Assembly (NCBI GenBank): GCA_030674185.1
Contig: CM060306.1
Coordinates: 253,001-317,000 of the forward strand
From: Monoplex corrugatus
Lineage: Eukaryota > Mollusca > Gastropoda > Littorinimorpha > Ranellidae
DNA length: 64,000 bases
Reading direction: 5' to 3'
The notes below the pieces were generated by a model. The model did not search any database and had not been told where the DNA came from. It was given only the letters and a program-made list of their open reading frames with translations. Made by a program: the position numbers and the translations under genes. Positions 1 to 13,702 of this stretch are shown here, piece after piece (position 1 is the first letter of the stretch; the number at the start of each line of letters is the position of its first letter).

Positions 1-107
1 GTTATAATATATAATTGTATGCTATGCTCTCTATAATTTTCCATTGCTTTTATTCTTGCTTTTATCGCTTTTATTCTTTCTCCCCATTTATAGCCATGCG
101 TGTGTGT

Positions 108-144
<37 letters not shown>

Positions 145-275
145 TGTATGTGTGCGTGCGTGTGTGTGCGAGCGTGCGTGCCTGCGTGTGTGTCTGCTTC
201 ACCGCTTAGATTTGATTTTATCAAGATTTTGCGCTATATAAATATTGTAATTATTATTATTATTATTATTATATG
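1..275 (+). mobile_element. 3' end (UTR and tail) of a CR1/L2-like LINE
   Basis: The segment is AT-rich, then has a (TG)n tract near 101-142, a 'GCGCTATATAAATATT' stretch and an (ATT)n tail at about 249-272. It is nearly the reverse complement of 62230-62440, which directly follows the stop codon of an open LINE reverse transcriptase ORF on the minus strand. That match identifies it as the 3' untranslated region and tail of the same family, in + orientation, with the coding part lying left of the window. Short reading frames across the TG tract are low-complexity and not genes. Confidence 0.75.
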
Positions 276-2432
276 ATTGTGTCATGTATATGATATAGTA
301 CTGACACTGTCATGTACATGGTGTCATATGATTATGTCATGTATCTGGTATAGTACTGATATTGTCATGTACATGATGTCATATTGTGTCATGTACATGT
401 CATATGATTATGTCATGTATATGGTATAGTACTGATATTGTCATGTACATGATGTCATATGATTGTGTCATGTATATGGTATAGTACTGATATTGTCATG
501 TACATGATGTCATATGATTGTGTCATGTATATGGTATAGTACTGATATTGTCATGTACATGATGTCATATGATTATGTCATGTATATGGTATAGTACTGA
601 TACTGTCATGTACATGGTGTCATATGATTGTCATGTATATGGTATAGTACTGATATTGTCATGTACATGATGTCATATTGTGTCATGTACATGTCATATG
701 ATTATGTCATGTATATGGTATAGTACTGATATTGTCATGTACATGATGTCATATGATTGTGTCATGTATATGGTATAGTACTGATATTGTCATGTACATG
801 ATGTCATATGATTGTGTCATGTGCATGGTATAGTACTGATATTGTCATGTACATGATGTCATATGATTATGTCATGTATATGGTATAGTACTGATATTGT
901 CATGTACATGATGTCATATGATTGTGTCATGTGCATGGTATAGTACTGATATTGTCATGTACATGATGTCATATTGTGTCATGTACATGTCATGATTGTG
1001 TCATGTATATGGTATAGTACTGATATTGTCATGTACATGATGTCATATGATTATGTCATGTATATGGTATAGTACTGATATTGTCATGTACATGATGTCA
1101 TATGATTGTGTCATGTATATGGTATAGTACTGATATTGTCATGTACATGGTGTCATGATTGTGTCATGTGCATGGTATAGTACTGATATTGTCATGTACA
1201 TGGTGTCATGATTGTGTCATGTATATGGTATAGTACTGATATTGTCATGTACATGATGTCATATGATTATGTCATGTATATGGTATAGTACTGATACTGT
1301 CATGTACATGGTGTCATATGATTGTGTCATGTACATGATGTCATATGATTGTGTCATGTATATGGTATAGTACTGATATTGTCATGTACATGGTGTCATA
1401 TGATTGTGTCATGTACATGTCATGATTATGTCATGTATATGGTATAGTACTGATATTGTCATGTACATGATGTCATATTGTGTCATGTACATGTCATATG
1501 ATTATGTCATGTATATGGTATAGTACTGATACTGTCATGTACATGGTGTCATATGATTGTGTCATGTACATGATGTCATATGATTGTGTCATGTATATGG
1601 TATAGTACTGATATTGTCATGTACATGGTGTCATATGATTATGTCATGTATATGGTATAGTACTGATATTGTCATGTACATGGTGTCATATGATTGTGTC
1701 ATGTACATGTCATATGATTATGTCATGTATATGGTATAGTACTGACATTGTCATGTACATGGTGTCATATGATTGTGTCATGTACATGATGTCATATGAT
1801 TGTGTCATGTATATAGTATAGTACTGATACTGTCATGTACATGGTGTTATATGATTATGTCATGTATATGGTATAGTACTGATATTGTCATGTACATGGT
1901 GTCATATTGTGTCATGTACATGTCATATGATTATGTCATGTATATGGTATAGTACTGATACTGTCATGTACATGATGTCATATGATTGTGTCATGTACAT
2001 GGTATAGTACTGATACTGTCATGTACATGGTGTCATATGATTGTGTCATGTACGTAGTGTCATGATATTGTCATGTATATGGTATAGTACTGATACTGTC
2101 ATGTACATGGTGTCATATGATTGTGTCATGTACATGATGTCATATGATTATGTCATGTACATGGTAATATGATTGTGTCATGTACGGGGTGTCATGATTG
2201 TGTCATGTACGTGGTAATATGATTGTGTCATGTACATGGTAATATGATTGTGTCATGTACATGGTAATATGATTGTGTCATGTACGTGGTGTCATATGAT
2301 TGTGTCATGTACGTGGTGTCATATGATTGTGTCATGTATATTGTGTAGTACTGATACTGTCATGTACGTGGTGTCATATGATTGTGTCATGTATATAGTG
2401 TCATATGATTGTGTCTTGTATATATGTGTAGT
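273..2432. repeat. Minisatellite array, compound unit of about 55 bp
   Basis: About 40 copies of a compound unit containing 'GGTATAGTACTGATATTG', 'TCATGTACATG' and 'TCATATGATTGTGTCATG'. Some units lack or double a 'TCATGTACATG' sub-block, so the array is built from smaller related sub-units. It lies in the large intron upstream of the exon at 13703. The last ~300 bases lose the 'GGTATAGTACTG' block and carry 'ACGTGGT' variants. No gene is seen here. Confidence 0.9.
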
Positions 2433-2652
2433 AATGCATCTGATAACATTGCCGAGAACATCATAGAGAATAGTGTAGGTGCAAGGACGCATCCTTGTTT
2501 CACGCCATTGCTGATTGGAAAGTCTCTGGACATTTCTCCGTCATCAAGGACCCGTGCCATCATACCATCGTGGAATTCTCACACCATATTTACGAAGGCT
2601 GGAGGGCAGCCGAACTTCGCCATTATCTTCAACAGCCCCTCGCGACACACTC
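2433..2652 (-). pseudogene. Fragment of a LINE reverse transcriptase
   Basis: Read on the minus strand this gives about 70 codons of an RT palm region: a 'KFGCPPAFVNMV' stretch, then 'EFHDGMMARV', then the conserved 'GVKQGCVLAPTLF' block followed by 'SMMFSAMLSDA'. The last block is a hallmark of APE-type non-LTR retrotransposons. An in-frame TGA sits between 'VNMV' and 'EFHDG', where related elements usually have an arginine codon, so it looks like a CGA to TGA decay. Both ends stop abruptly in minisatellite sequence, so this is a dead internal fragment. It differs from the LINEs at 16-22 kb, though it shares the VKQGCVLAPTLF block. Confidence 0.8.
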
Positions 2653-2659
2653 AATAATA

Positions 2660-3955
2660 ATTGTCATGTATATGGTGTCATATGATAGTGTCATGTATAT
2701 GGTGTCATGTATATGGTGTCATATGATTGTCTCATGTATATGGTGTCATGATTGTCTCATGTATATTTCACATGATTGTGTCATGTGTATGATATATGAT
2801 TGTCTCATGTATATGGTGTCATATGATTGTCTCGTGTATATGGTGTCATGATTGTGTCATGTTTGTGATATATGATTGTCTCATGTATATGGTGTTATGA
2901 TTGTCTCGTGTATATGGTGTCATGATTGTGTCATGTATGTGATATATGATTGTCTCATGTATATGGTGTCATGATTGTGTCATGTATGTGATATATGATT
3001 GTCTCATGTATATGGTGTCATGATTGTCTCCTGTATATGGTGTCATGATTGTGTCATGTATGTGATATATGATTGTCTCATGTATATGGTGTCATGATTG
3101 TCTCATGTGTGTGATATATGATTGTCTCATGTATATGGTGTCATGATTGTGTCATTATGTGATATATGATTGTCTCATGTATATGGTGTCATGATTGTGT
3201 CATGTATGTGATATATGATTGTCTCATGTATATGGTGTCATGATTGTCTCATGTGTATGGTGTCATGATTGTGTCATGTATGTGATATATGATTGTCTCA
3301 TGTATATGGTGTCATGATTGTGTCATGTATGTGATATATGATTGTCTCATGTATATGGTGTCATGATTGTCTCATGTGTATGGTGTCATGATTGTGTCAT
3401 GTATGTGATATATGATTGTCTCATGTATATGGTGTCATGATTGTCTCATGTGTATGGTGTCATGATTGTGTCATGTATGTGATATATGATTGCCTCATGT
3501 GTATGGTGTCATGATTGTGTCATGTATGTGATATATGATTGTCTCATGTATATGGTGTCATGATTGTGTCATGTATGTGATATATGATTGTCTCATGTAT
3601 ATGGTGTCATGATTGTGTCATGTATGTGATATATGATTGTCTCATGTGTATGGTGTCATGATTGTGTCATGTATATGGTGTCATGATTGTGTCATGTATG
3701 TGATATATGATTGTCTCATGTATATGGTGTCATGATTGTGTCATGTATGTGATATATGATTGCCTCATGTGTATGGTGTCATGATTGTGTCATGTATGTG
3801 ATATATGATTGTCTCATGTATATGGTGTCATGATTGTCTCCTGTATATGGTGTCATGATTGTGTCATGTATGTGATATCATATGATTGTCTCATGTATAT
3901 CGTGTCATGATTGTGTCATGTATGTGATATCATATGATTGTCTCATGTATATGGT
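2660..3955. repeat. Minisatellite array, about 49-bp compound unit
   Basis: Repeats alternate a 'GTCTCATGTATATGGTGTC' half and a 'GTGTCATGTATGTGATATA' half of about 24 bp each. The wording is close to the array before it, so the two probably share an ancestor, with the RT fragment lying between them. The array ends near 3955 at unique AT-rich DNA. Short frames through it are incidental. Confidence 0.9.
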
Positions 3956-4505
3956 TTGCAAGTCTGTCATCAGACTAATTTCTCCTGCCTGTATAATAGT
4001 ATTTTGTATGAGGGCCTCTAGAGCAAGGTGTGTGTGTGTGTGTGTAGGGTTCGCACAGTCCTTAAAAGTCCTGAATTTTGAGGGCATGCTTTTAAGGCCT
4101 TAAAAGTCCTTAAAAATCAGGCTTTTGCTGAAAGGTTTTTAAAAAGTCCTTAAGTTTTGTCACTGCCTATGATTTTTAACCTTTTTGCTGCCAGGGAATT
4201 AAGCTTGAAGTTAAATCCTATTTGCCAGGGATTTTCCCCCCAAAATGGGTACATATTTTCAAAAAATTCTGCTGACTTTCTCATTAATCAGAGACCCCTA
4301 AAAGTGTATATTTTCTGAAATCAGAATAATTGAAAAATGCAAAACAGATGATAAATTCACTCTTTCACTTTTTCCAAAACAACACAATTCTTTTTAAAAA
4401 CAAGTTTTCTATATTTCAATTTTTTTTACATTGCTATATTCATCATATGATTGAGTTCTTTACACAGATATTTGTTTTTTCATGAAGAAAAGTTTAAGAA
4501 ATCCA
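3956..4505. other. Unique AT-rich intronic DNA with a possible DNA-transposon end
   Basis: No coding signal is seen. A short (TG)n tract (about 4028-4046) is followed by 'AGGGTTCGCACAGTCC' and a run of related 'CCTTAAAAGTCCTT' sub-repeats up to about 4155. That arrangement resembles the terminal region of a degraded DNA transposon, but no partner end or target duplication was found. The rest is A/T-rich filler. Confidence 0.35.
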
Positions 4506-4925
4506 TCATAAAAAATGTCTAAGAAGTACTGAAACAAAAGGAAAAAAAGACACCTCATTGTGGCTACCTGGCTGAACCTGGCTCACAGTGACAAAAAAGC
4601 TACTTACTGCGTAGCTTTCATCGGCGATCCGGCCAACTTCTTCAGCGCAACTGCTGGGTTGAGAACTGGTTTCAGTGCGCACCGCCGTGAGCGAACTCAC
4701 GACAGTGTGACTGAATAAGTGAGGAGTACACCGATGGCAGGTTGTGTCGGCCCCGGTCACAGTTGAGGGTGGGGTTCCTTGCGGCGATGTAAACTGCCTC
4801 CTTTACTCCCCTCTGGAACCATCTTGCTTCTATGTCGAGAACTTGCACATTGTCCTTTTCAAAGTGGTGTTGGGTGTGGGTCAGATGTTCTCCCACTGGA
4901 GAGGACTCACGTTTGTGTTCTTTTA
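4506..4925 (-). pseudogene. Penelope-like element remnant (GIY-YIG endonuclease end)
   Basis: On the minus strand one frame reads 'REHLTHTQHHFEKDN', 'VQVLDIEARWFQRGVKEAVY', 'IAARNPTLNCDRG' and 'HNLPSVYSSLI'. This matches the C-terminal half of the GIY-YIG endonuclease of Penelope-like retroelements, where a VKEA.YI..R.PTLN.D.G..LP.VY.SLL pattern is typical. The frame ends just after, and the following 3' region contains 'CTGAAGAAGTTGGCCGGATC', similar to post-ORF sequence of this class. The reverse transcriptase is absent, so this is a short 3' remnant. The upstream side runs straight into the 22-bp minisatellite. Family assignment is from motif recall, not a search. Confidence 0.65.
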
Positions 4926-7209
4926 ATCTTTTACACACACAAAAACTGCCTTTTACACACACAAAAACTGCCTTTTACACACACAAAAACTACCTTTTAC
5001 ACAGAAAACTGCGTTTTACACACACAAAAACTGCCTTTACACACACAAAAACTGCCTTTTACACACACAAAAACTGCCTTTTACACACAAAAACTGCCTT
5101 TTACACACACAAAAACTACCTTTTACACAGAAAACTGCCTTTTACACAGAAAACTGCCTTTTACACACACCAAAAACTGCCTTTTACACAGAAAACTGCC
5201 TTTTACACACACAAAAACTGCCTTTTACACATACAAAAACTGTCTTTTACACACACAAAAACTGCCTTTTACATACACACAAAAACTGCCTTTTACATAC
5301 ACAAAAACTGCCTTTTACACACAAAAACTGCCTTTTACACACACAAAAACTGCCTTTTACACAGCAAACTGCCTTTTACACACACAAAAACTGCCTTTTA
5401 CACTGAAAACTGCCTTTTACACACACAAAAACTGCCTTTTACACAGAAAACTGCCTTTTACACACACAAAAACTGCCTTTTACATACACAAAAACTGCCT
5501 TTTACACACACACAAAAACTGCCTTTTACACACACAAAAACTGCCTTTTACACACATAAAAACAGCCTTTTACACAGAAAACTGCCTTTACACACACAAA
5601 AACTGCCTTTTACACAGAAAACTGCCTTTTACACACACAAAAACTGCCTTTTACATACACAAAAACTGACTTTTACACACAAAAACTGCCTTTTACACAC
5701 ACAAAAACTGCCTTTTACACACACAAAAAACTGCCTTTTACACAGAAAACTGCCTTTTACACAGAAAACTGCCTTTTACACACACTAAAACTGCCTTTTA
5801 CACACACAAAAACTGCCTTTTACACACACAAAAACTGCCTTTTACAAATCAACAAACTGCCTTTACACACACAAAAACTGCCTTTTACACAAAAAACTGC
5901 CTTTTACACACAAAAACTGCCTTTTAACACAAAAACTGCCTTTTACACACACAAAAACTGCTCATGTTTACACACAAAAACTGCCTTTACACACATCAAA
6001 AACTGCCTTTTACACACACAAAAACTGCCTTTTACACACAAAATAACATGCCTTTTACACCACAAAAACTGCCTTTTACACACACAAAAACTGCCTTTTA
6101 CACAACAAAAAACTGCCTTTTACACACAAAAACTGCTTTTACACACACAAAAACTGCCTTTTACAACACAAAAACTGCCTTTTAACACACAAAAACTGCC
6201 TTTTACACACAAAAACTGCCTTTTACACAACAAAACTGCCTTTTACAACAGAAAACTGCCTTTTACACACACAAAAACTGCCTTTTACACAAAAAAACTG
6301 CCTTTTACACACACTAAAAACTGCCTTTTACACAGCAAAACTGCCTTTTACACACAAAAATGCCTAACAAAACTGCCTTTTACACTACACAAAAACTGCC
6401 TTTTACACACAAAACTGCCTTTTACATCTTTACACACACAACACAAAACTGCCTCACTTTTACACTAAAAACTGCCTTTTACCACAAAAAACTGCCTTTT
6501 ACACAGAAAAACTGCCTTTTACACACACAAAAACTGCCTTTTACACACCAAAAACTGCCTTTTAACACACAAAAACTGCCTTTTACACATAAAACTGCCT
6601 TTTACACACACAGAAAACTGCCTTTTACACACAAAAACTGCCATTTCACTGCCTACACACACAAAACTGCCTTTTACACACAAAACTGCCTTTTACACAC
6701 ACAAAAACTGCCTTTTACATACACAACAAAACTGCCTTTTACACAACAAAAACTGCCTTTTACACACACAAAAACTGCTACACTGAAAAGCCTTTTACAC
6801 ACACAAAAACTGCCTTTTACACAGAAAACTGCCTTTTACACACACAAAACTGCCTTTTACACAGAAACTGCCTTTTACACACAAAAAACTGCCTTTTACA
6901 CAAAAACTGCCTTTTACACACACAAAAACTGCCTTTACACACATAAAACTGCCTTTTACACACACAAAAACTGCCTTTTACATACACACAAAAACTGCCT
7001 TTTAACAACTGTACACACAAAAAACTGCCTTTTACACACACAAAAACTGCCTTTTACACACACAAAAACTGCCTTTTACACACACAAAAACTGCCTTTTA
7101 CACAGAAAACTGCCTTTTACACAAAACTGCCTTTTACATACACACAAAACTGCCTTTTACACACACAAAAACTGCCTTTTAACACAAAAACTGCCTTTTA
7201 CACACATAA
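4926..7209. repeat. Minisatellite array, 22-bp unit
   Basis: About 100 copies of a 22-bp unit made of 'TTTTACACACACAAAA' plus 'ACTGCC', with variants carrying 'ACAGAAAACTGCC'. The first ~900 bases are regular, while from about 5840 on many units have single-base gains or losses. Long frames spelling THTKTAFY-like repeats exist because the unit contains no stop in those phases, and they have no other support as genes. Confidence 0.95.
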
Positions 7210-10200
7210 GAATTGTCATGTACATCTATCATAATGAATGTCATGTACACGCATGATGTCAGTAACATTTGCATTGATTGTACATACATGTCATAAAATG
7301 TGTCATGTACAGTTGTCCACATAATTGATGTCACTGTACAGCCATAATGATTGTCATGTTACTACACAAATTGTGCATGTTACATTTGTCAATAAATAGT
7401 GTCCTTGTACATGTTGTCTTATTGTGTCATACATTGTCATAATGTGTCTGTACATGTCCATAATAATGTGCCTTTAACATGTCATATAAATTGGTCATGT
7501 ACACTGTTGCATCTGATGATTGTGTCATGTACATGTATCATATGATTGTGTCATGTACATTGTCATATGATTGTGTCATGTACATGTTGTCATATGATTG
7601 TGTCAGTACATGTCATATAATTGTGTCATGTACATTGTCATATATATTGTGTCATACATGTCATATGAATTGTGTCATGTACATGTCATAATTGTGTCAT
7701 GTACATGTTGTCATATAATTGTGTCATGTACATGTTGTCATATGATTGTGTCAATTACATGTTGTCATATATTGTGTCATGTACATGTTGTCATATAATT
7801 GTGTCATGTACATGTGTCATATAATTGTGTCATGTACATGTGTCATATATTGTGTCATGTACATGTTGTCATGATGTGTCATGTACATGTCATATGATTG
7901 TGTCATTACATGTGTCATATGATTGTGTCATGTACATTGTCATATGATTGTGTCATGTACATGTCATATGATTGTGTCATGTACATTGTCATATAATTGT
8001 GTCATGTGCATGCTGTCATATAATTGTGTCATGTACATGTTGTCATATAATTGTGTCATGTACATGTCATATATTGTGTCAGTACATGTTGTCATATATT
8101 GTGTCATGTACATGTGTCATATAATTGTGTCATGTACATGTCATATAATTGGTCATGTACATGTCATATGATTGTGTCATGTACATGGTCATGATTGTGT
8201 CATGTACATGTTGTCATATGATTGTGTCATGTACATGCTGTCATATGATTGTGTCATGTACATGGTCATATAATTGTGTCATGTACATGCTGTCATATGA
8301 TTGTGTCATGTGCATGACATGTTTATATGATTGGTCATGTACTGCTGTCATATGATTGTGTCATGTACATGTCATATGATTGTCATGTACATATTGTCAT
8401 ATTATTGTCATGTACATATTGTCATATGATTGTGTCATGTACATGTCATATATTGTGTCATGTACATGTTGTCATATATTGTGTCATGTACATGCTATCA
8501 TTGATTGTGTCATGTACATGCTGTCATATGATTGTGTCATGTACATGTCATATATGTGTCATGTACATGTGTCATATGATTGTGTCATGTACATGTCATA
8601 TAATTGTGTCATGTACATGTTGTCATATGATTGTGTCATGACATGTTGTCATATATTGTGTCATGTACATGTCATATGATTGTGTCATGTACATGTTGTC
8701 ATGATTGTGTCATGTACATGTTGTCATATGATTGTGTCATGTACATGTTGTCATATGATTGTGTCTTGTACATGTTGTCATATGATTGTGTCATGTACAG
8801 TTGTCATATGATTGTGTCATGTACATCTGTCATATGATTGTGTCATGTACATCTGTCATATGATTTGTCAGTCATTTGTCATAGATGTGTCAGTCATGTT
8901 GTCATATGATTGTGTCAGTACATGTTGTCATATAATTGTGTCATGTACATGTCATTGATTGTGTCATGTACATGTTGTCATATTGTGTCATGTACATCAT
9001 ATAATTGTGTCATGTACATGTGTCATATGATTGTCATGTACATGTCATAATGTGTCATGTACATGTTGTCATATGATTGTGTCATGTACATGTCATATAA
9101 TTGTGTCATGTACATGTTGTCATATATTGTGTCATGTACATGTCATATATTGTGTCATGTACATGTCATATAATTGTGTCATGTACATGTCATATAATTG
9201 TGTCAGTACATGTCATATTAATTGTGTCATGTACATCTGTCATATATTATGTCATGTACATGTCATATAATTGTGTCATGTACATGTTGTCATATGATTG
9301 TGGCATGTAATCTGTCATATGTTGTGTCGGTACATGTTGTCATATAATTGTGTCATGTACATGTGTCATATAATTGGTCATGTACATGCTGTCATGTCAT
9401 GCTGTCATATAATTGTGTCATGTACATGTCATATAATTGTGTCATGTACATGTTGTCATATAATTGTGTCAGTACATGTCATATAATTGTGTCATGTACA
9501 TGTGTCATAATTTGTCATGTACATGTTGTCATATATTGTGTCATGTACATGTCATATATTGTGTCATGTACATGCTGTCATATGATTGTGTCATGTACAT
9601 GCTGTCATATGATTGTGTCATGTACATGTTGTCATATAATTGTCATGTACATGCTGTCATGTATGATTGTGTCAGTCATGTGTCATATGATTGTGTCATG
9701 TACATGTGTCATATATTGTGTCATGTACATGGTCATATTGTGTCATGTACATGTCATATATTGTGTCATGTAATGCTGTCATATAATTGTGTCATGTACA
9801 TGTTGTCATATGATTGTGTCATGTACATGTTATAATTGTGTCATGTACATGTCATATGATTGTGTCATGTACATGTCATATGATTGTGTCATGTACATGT
9901 TGTCATATGATTGTGTCATGTACATGTCATATGATTGTGTCATGTACATGTCATATGATTGTGTCATGTACATGTTGTCATATAATTGTGTCATGTACAT
10001 TTGTCATATGATTGTGTCATGTACATGCTGTCATATATTGTGTCATGTACATGTCATATGATTGTGTCATGTACATGTCATATGATTGTGTCATATACAT
10101 GTGTCATGATTGTGTCATGTACATTGTCATATGATTGTGTCATGTACATTGTCATATGATTGTCATGTTCATCTGTCATATGAATTGTCATGTACATTTG

Positions 10201-11770
10201 TCATATGATTGTGTCATGTACATGTTGTCTATAATTGTGTCATGTACATGTTGTCATATATTGTGTCATGTACATGCTGTCATATGATTTGTCATGTACA
10301 TGCTGTCATATGATTGTGTCATGTACATGTTGTCATATAATTGTGTCATGTACATGCTGTCATATGATTGTGTCATGTACATGTTGTCATATATTGTGTC
10401 ATGTACATGTTGTCATATAATTGTGTCATGTACATGTTGTCATATAATTGTGCATGTAATGTTGTCATATATTGTGTCATGTACATGCTGTCATATATTG
10501 TGTCATGTACATGTCATATGATTGTCATGTACATGTCATATGATTGTGTCATTACATGTGTCATATTGTGTCATGTACATTTGTCATATGATTGTGTCAT
10601 GTACATGTCATATGTGTCATGTACATGCTGTATGATTGTGTCATGTACTGTCATATGATTGTTATGTACATTTTCATATGATTGTGTCATGTACATGTCA
10701 TATAATTGTGTCAGTACATGTCATATATTGTGTCATGTACATGTTGTCATATAATTGTGTCATGTACATGTTGTCATATAATTGTGTCATGTACATGTTG
10801 TCATATGATTGTGTCATGTACATTGTCATATGATTGTGTCATGTACATGTTTCATATGATTGTCATGTACATGCTGTCATATGATTGTGTCAAAATGTAC
10901 ATCTGTCATAGATTGTCATGTACATATTGTCATTGATTGTGTCATGTACATTTTCATATAATTGTGTCATGTACATGTTGTCATATAATTGTGTCATGTA
11001 CATGCTGTCATATGATTGGTCATGTACATGTGTCATATGATTGTGTCATGTACATGTATATAATTGTGTCATGTACATGCTGTCATATGATTGTGTCATG
11101 TACATGTCATATAATTGTGTATGTACTGTTGTCATATATTGTGTCATGTACATGTTGTCATATAATTGTGTCATGTACATGTCATATGATTGTGTCATGT
11201 ACATGTGTCATGATTGTGTCATGTACATGTTATATTGTGTCATGTCATTGTTGTTCATATATGTGTCATGTTCTGTACATGATTGTGTGTCTGTTGTATA
11301 TGATTGTGTCATGTACACTGTCATATGATTGTGTCATGTACATTGTCATATGATTGTGTCAGGACATGTATATATTGTGTCATGTACATTTTCATATAAT
11401 TTTGTCATGTACATGTCTTTGATTGTGTCATGTACATGTTGTCATAATTGTGTCATGTACATGTTGTCATATAATTGTCATGTACATTTGTCATATGATT
11501 GTGTCATGTACATGTCATATAATTGTGTCATGTACTGTTCTCATTGATTGTCATGTACATGCTGTCATATGATTGTGTCATGTACATCTGTCATATGATT
11601 GTCATGTACATATTGTCATATGATTGTGTCATGTACATGTTCATATAATTGTGTCATGTACAAGTTGTCATATGATTGTGTCATGTACATGTTGTCATAT
11701 GATTGTGTCATGTACATATTGTCATATGATTGTGTCATGTACATGCTGTCAAGATTGTGTCATGTATATG
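7210..11770. repeat. Minisatellite array, about 26-27-bp unit
   Basis: Around 170 copies of a unit combining 'GATTGTGTCATGTACATG' with 'TTGTCATAT' or 'TGTCATAT'. The core is shared with the array at 273-2432, so the two are probably the same satellite family separated by later sequence. The first ~450 bases are badly disordered, and many units lack one or two bases throughout. Cysteine-rich MCHVH-type frames are products of the unit and not genes. Confidence 0.92.
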
Positions 11771-12143
11771 GCACAGAACTTATAATGTCATCTATATGGT
11801 GTCATATATTAAGTATATTTTTGGCTCCAGGGAAATGAGATATGCAGAAGTAAATTTTGGTAATCTAGGCCCGTTTTTATATGATTTGATGTCCGTAGTT
11901 ATGTTTAAATTTGTCTTCAAATATGTTTTTTAAATCCCCCCTGGAATAAATTGGATGTAGTGGTCAAGGCCAGGTACATTTCTTTAGATTATGTGCATGA
12001 ATGAATTGATATGTGTGCTCTTTTTTGTTCTGATTTTCTTTTCATTTTTTGTTCCTGATGAAGTTTTGTGTATGTTTTGAAATGGTTATAGCTCTGATAT
12101 GGCTCCATGCAGTCTTTGGACTTTAAACAGAAATAACAATAAC
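11771..12143. other. Unique intronic spacer between two arrays
   Basis: AT-rich single-copy DNA of about 370 bases with no recognisable exon, RNA or transposon motif. It ends with 'AACAATAACAG', after which the 30-bp array starts. Confidence 0.6.
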
Positions 12144-13702
12144 AGGTGTGGTAACATTGGTGTCATTGTTTACATGTGTGGTAACATTGGTGTCATTGTT
12201 TACATGTGTGGTAACATTGGTGTCATTGTTTACATGTGTGGTAACATTGGTGTCATTGTTTACATGTGTGGTAACATTGGTGTCATTGTTTACATGTGTG
12301 GTAACATTGGTGTCATTGTTTACATGTGTGGTAACATTGGTGTCATTGTTTACATGTGTGATAACATTGGTGTCATTGTTTACATGTGTGGTAACATTGG
12401 TGTCATTGTTTACATGTGTGGTAACATTGGTGTCATTGTTTACATGTGTGGTAACATTGGTGTCATTGTTTACATGTGTGGTAACATTGGTGTCATTGTT
12501 TACATGTGTGATAACATTGGTGTCATTGTTTACATGTGTGGTAACATTGGTGTCATTGTTTACATGTGTGATAACATTGGTGTCATTGTTTACATGTGTG
12601 GTAACATTGGTGTCATTGTTTACATGTGTGGTAACATTGGTGTCATTGTTTACATGTATGGTAACATTGGTGTCATTGTTTACATGTGTGGTAGCATTGG
12701 TGTCATTGTTTATATGCGTGGTAACATTGGTGTCATTGTTTACATGTGTGGTAACATTGGTGTCATTGTTTACATGTGTGATAACATTGGTGTCATTGTT
12801 TACATGTGTGATAACATTGGTGTCATTGTTTACAGGTGTGATAACATTGGTGTCATTGTTTACAGGTGTGATAACATTAGTGTCATTGTTTACATGTGTG
12901 ATAACATTGGTGTCATTGTTTACATGTGTGATAACATTGGTGTCATTGTTTACAGGTGTGATAACATTGGTGTCATTGTTTACATGTGTGATAACATTGG
13001 TGTCATTGTTTACATGTGTGGTAACATTGGTGTCATTGTTTACATGTGTGGTAACATTGGTGTCATTGTTTACATGTGTGATAACATTAGTGTCATTGTT
13101 TACATGTGTGATAACATTGGTGTCATTGTTTACAGGTGTGATAACATTGGTGTCAGTGTTTACATGTGATAACATTGGTGTCATTGTTTACATGTGTGAT
13201 AACATTGGTGTCACTGTTTACATGTGTGGTAACATTAGTGTTTGTGTTTACAGGTGTGATAACATTGGTGTCAGTGTTTACAGGTGTGATAACATTAGTG
13301 TCAGTGTTTACATGTGTGATAACATTGGTGTCATTGTTTACATGTGTGATAACATTGGTGTCACTGTTTACATGTGTGATAACATTGGTGTCAATGTTAC
13401 AGGTGTGATAACATTGGTGTCAGTGTTTACATGTGTGATAACATTAGTGTCAGTGTTTACAGGTGTGATAACATTGGTGTCAGTGTTTACAAGTGTGATA
13501 ACATTGTTGCCTTTGTTGACAGGTGTGATAACATTGATGTCATTGTTTACAAATGTGATAACATTGGTGTTATTGTTTACAGGTGTGATAACATTAGTGT
13601 CAGTGTTTACAGGTGTGATAACATTGGTGTCATTATTTACAGGTGTGATAACATTGGTGCCGTTGTTTATAGGTGTGATAACATTGGTGTCATTGTTTAC
13701 AG
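12144..13702 (+). repeat. 30-bp minisatellite ending at the 3' splice site of the next exon
   Basis: About 52 near-perfect copies of a 30-bp unit reading 'GTGTGGTAACATTGG' then 'TGTCATTGTTTACAT'. The final copy ends 'ATTGTTTACAG' at 13702 and is the acceptor of the aminopeptidase exon at 13703. Copies near the exon mostly end TTTACAG, while distal copies end TTTACAT. The period is a multiple of three, so very long open frames exist on both strands. These are periodicity artefacts. Confidence 0.95.

Noticed and set aside
2409..2851. + strand ORFs across the unique 220-bp segment
   Set aside because: The conserved protein is on the minus strand (RT fragment). The + frames are its shadow.
4779..7256. 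THTKTAFY-type repeat proteins of about 300 codons
   Set aside because: Direct translation of a 22-bp satellite in several phases, with no non-repeat domain or conserved start.
7479..11838. Cysteine-rich small ORFs resembling secreted peptides (MCHVHVV...)
   Set aside because: They restate the 26-27-bp unit in many overlapping frames and are broken by indels.
11771..12143. A further upstream aminopeptidase exon in the unique spacer
   Set aside because: No frame matches the expected residues before 'VYVTVL', and no suitable AG/GT pair with coding sequence was found.
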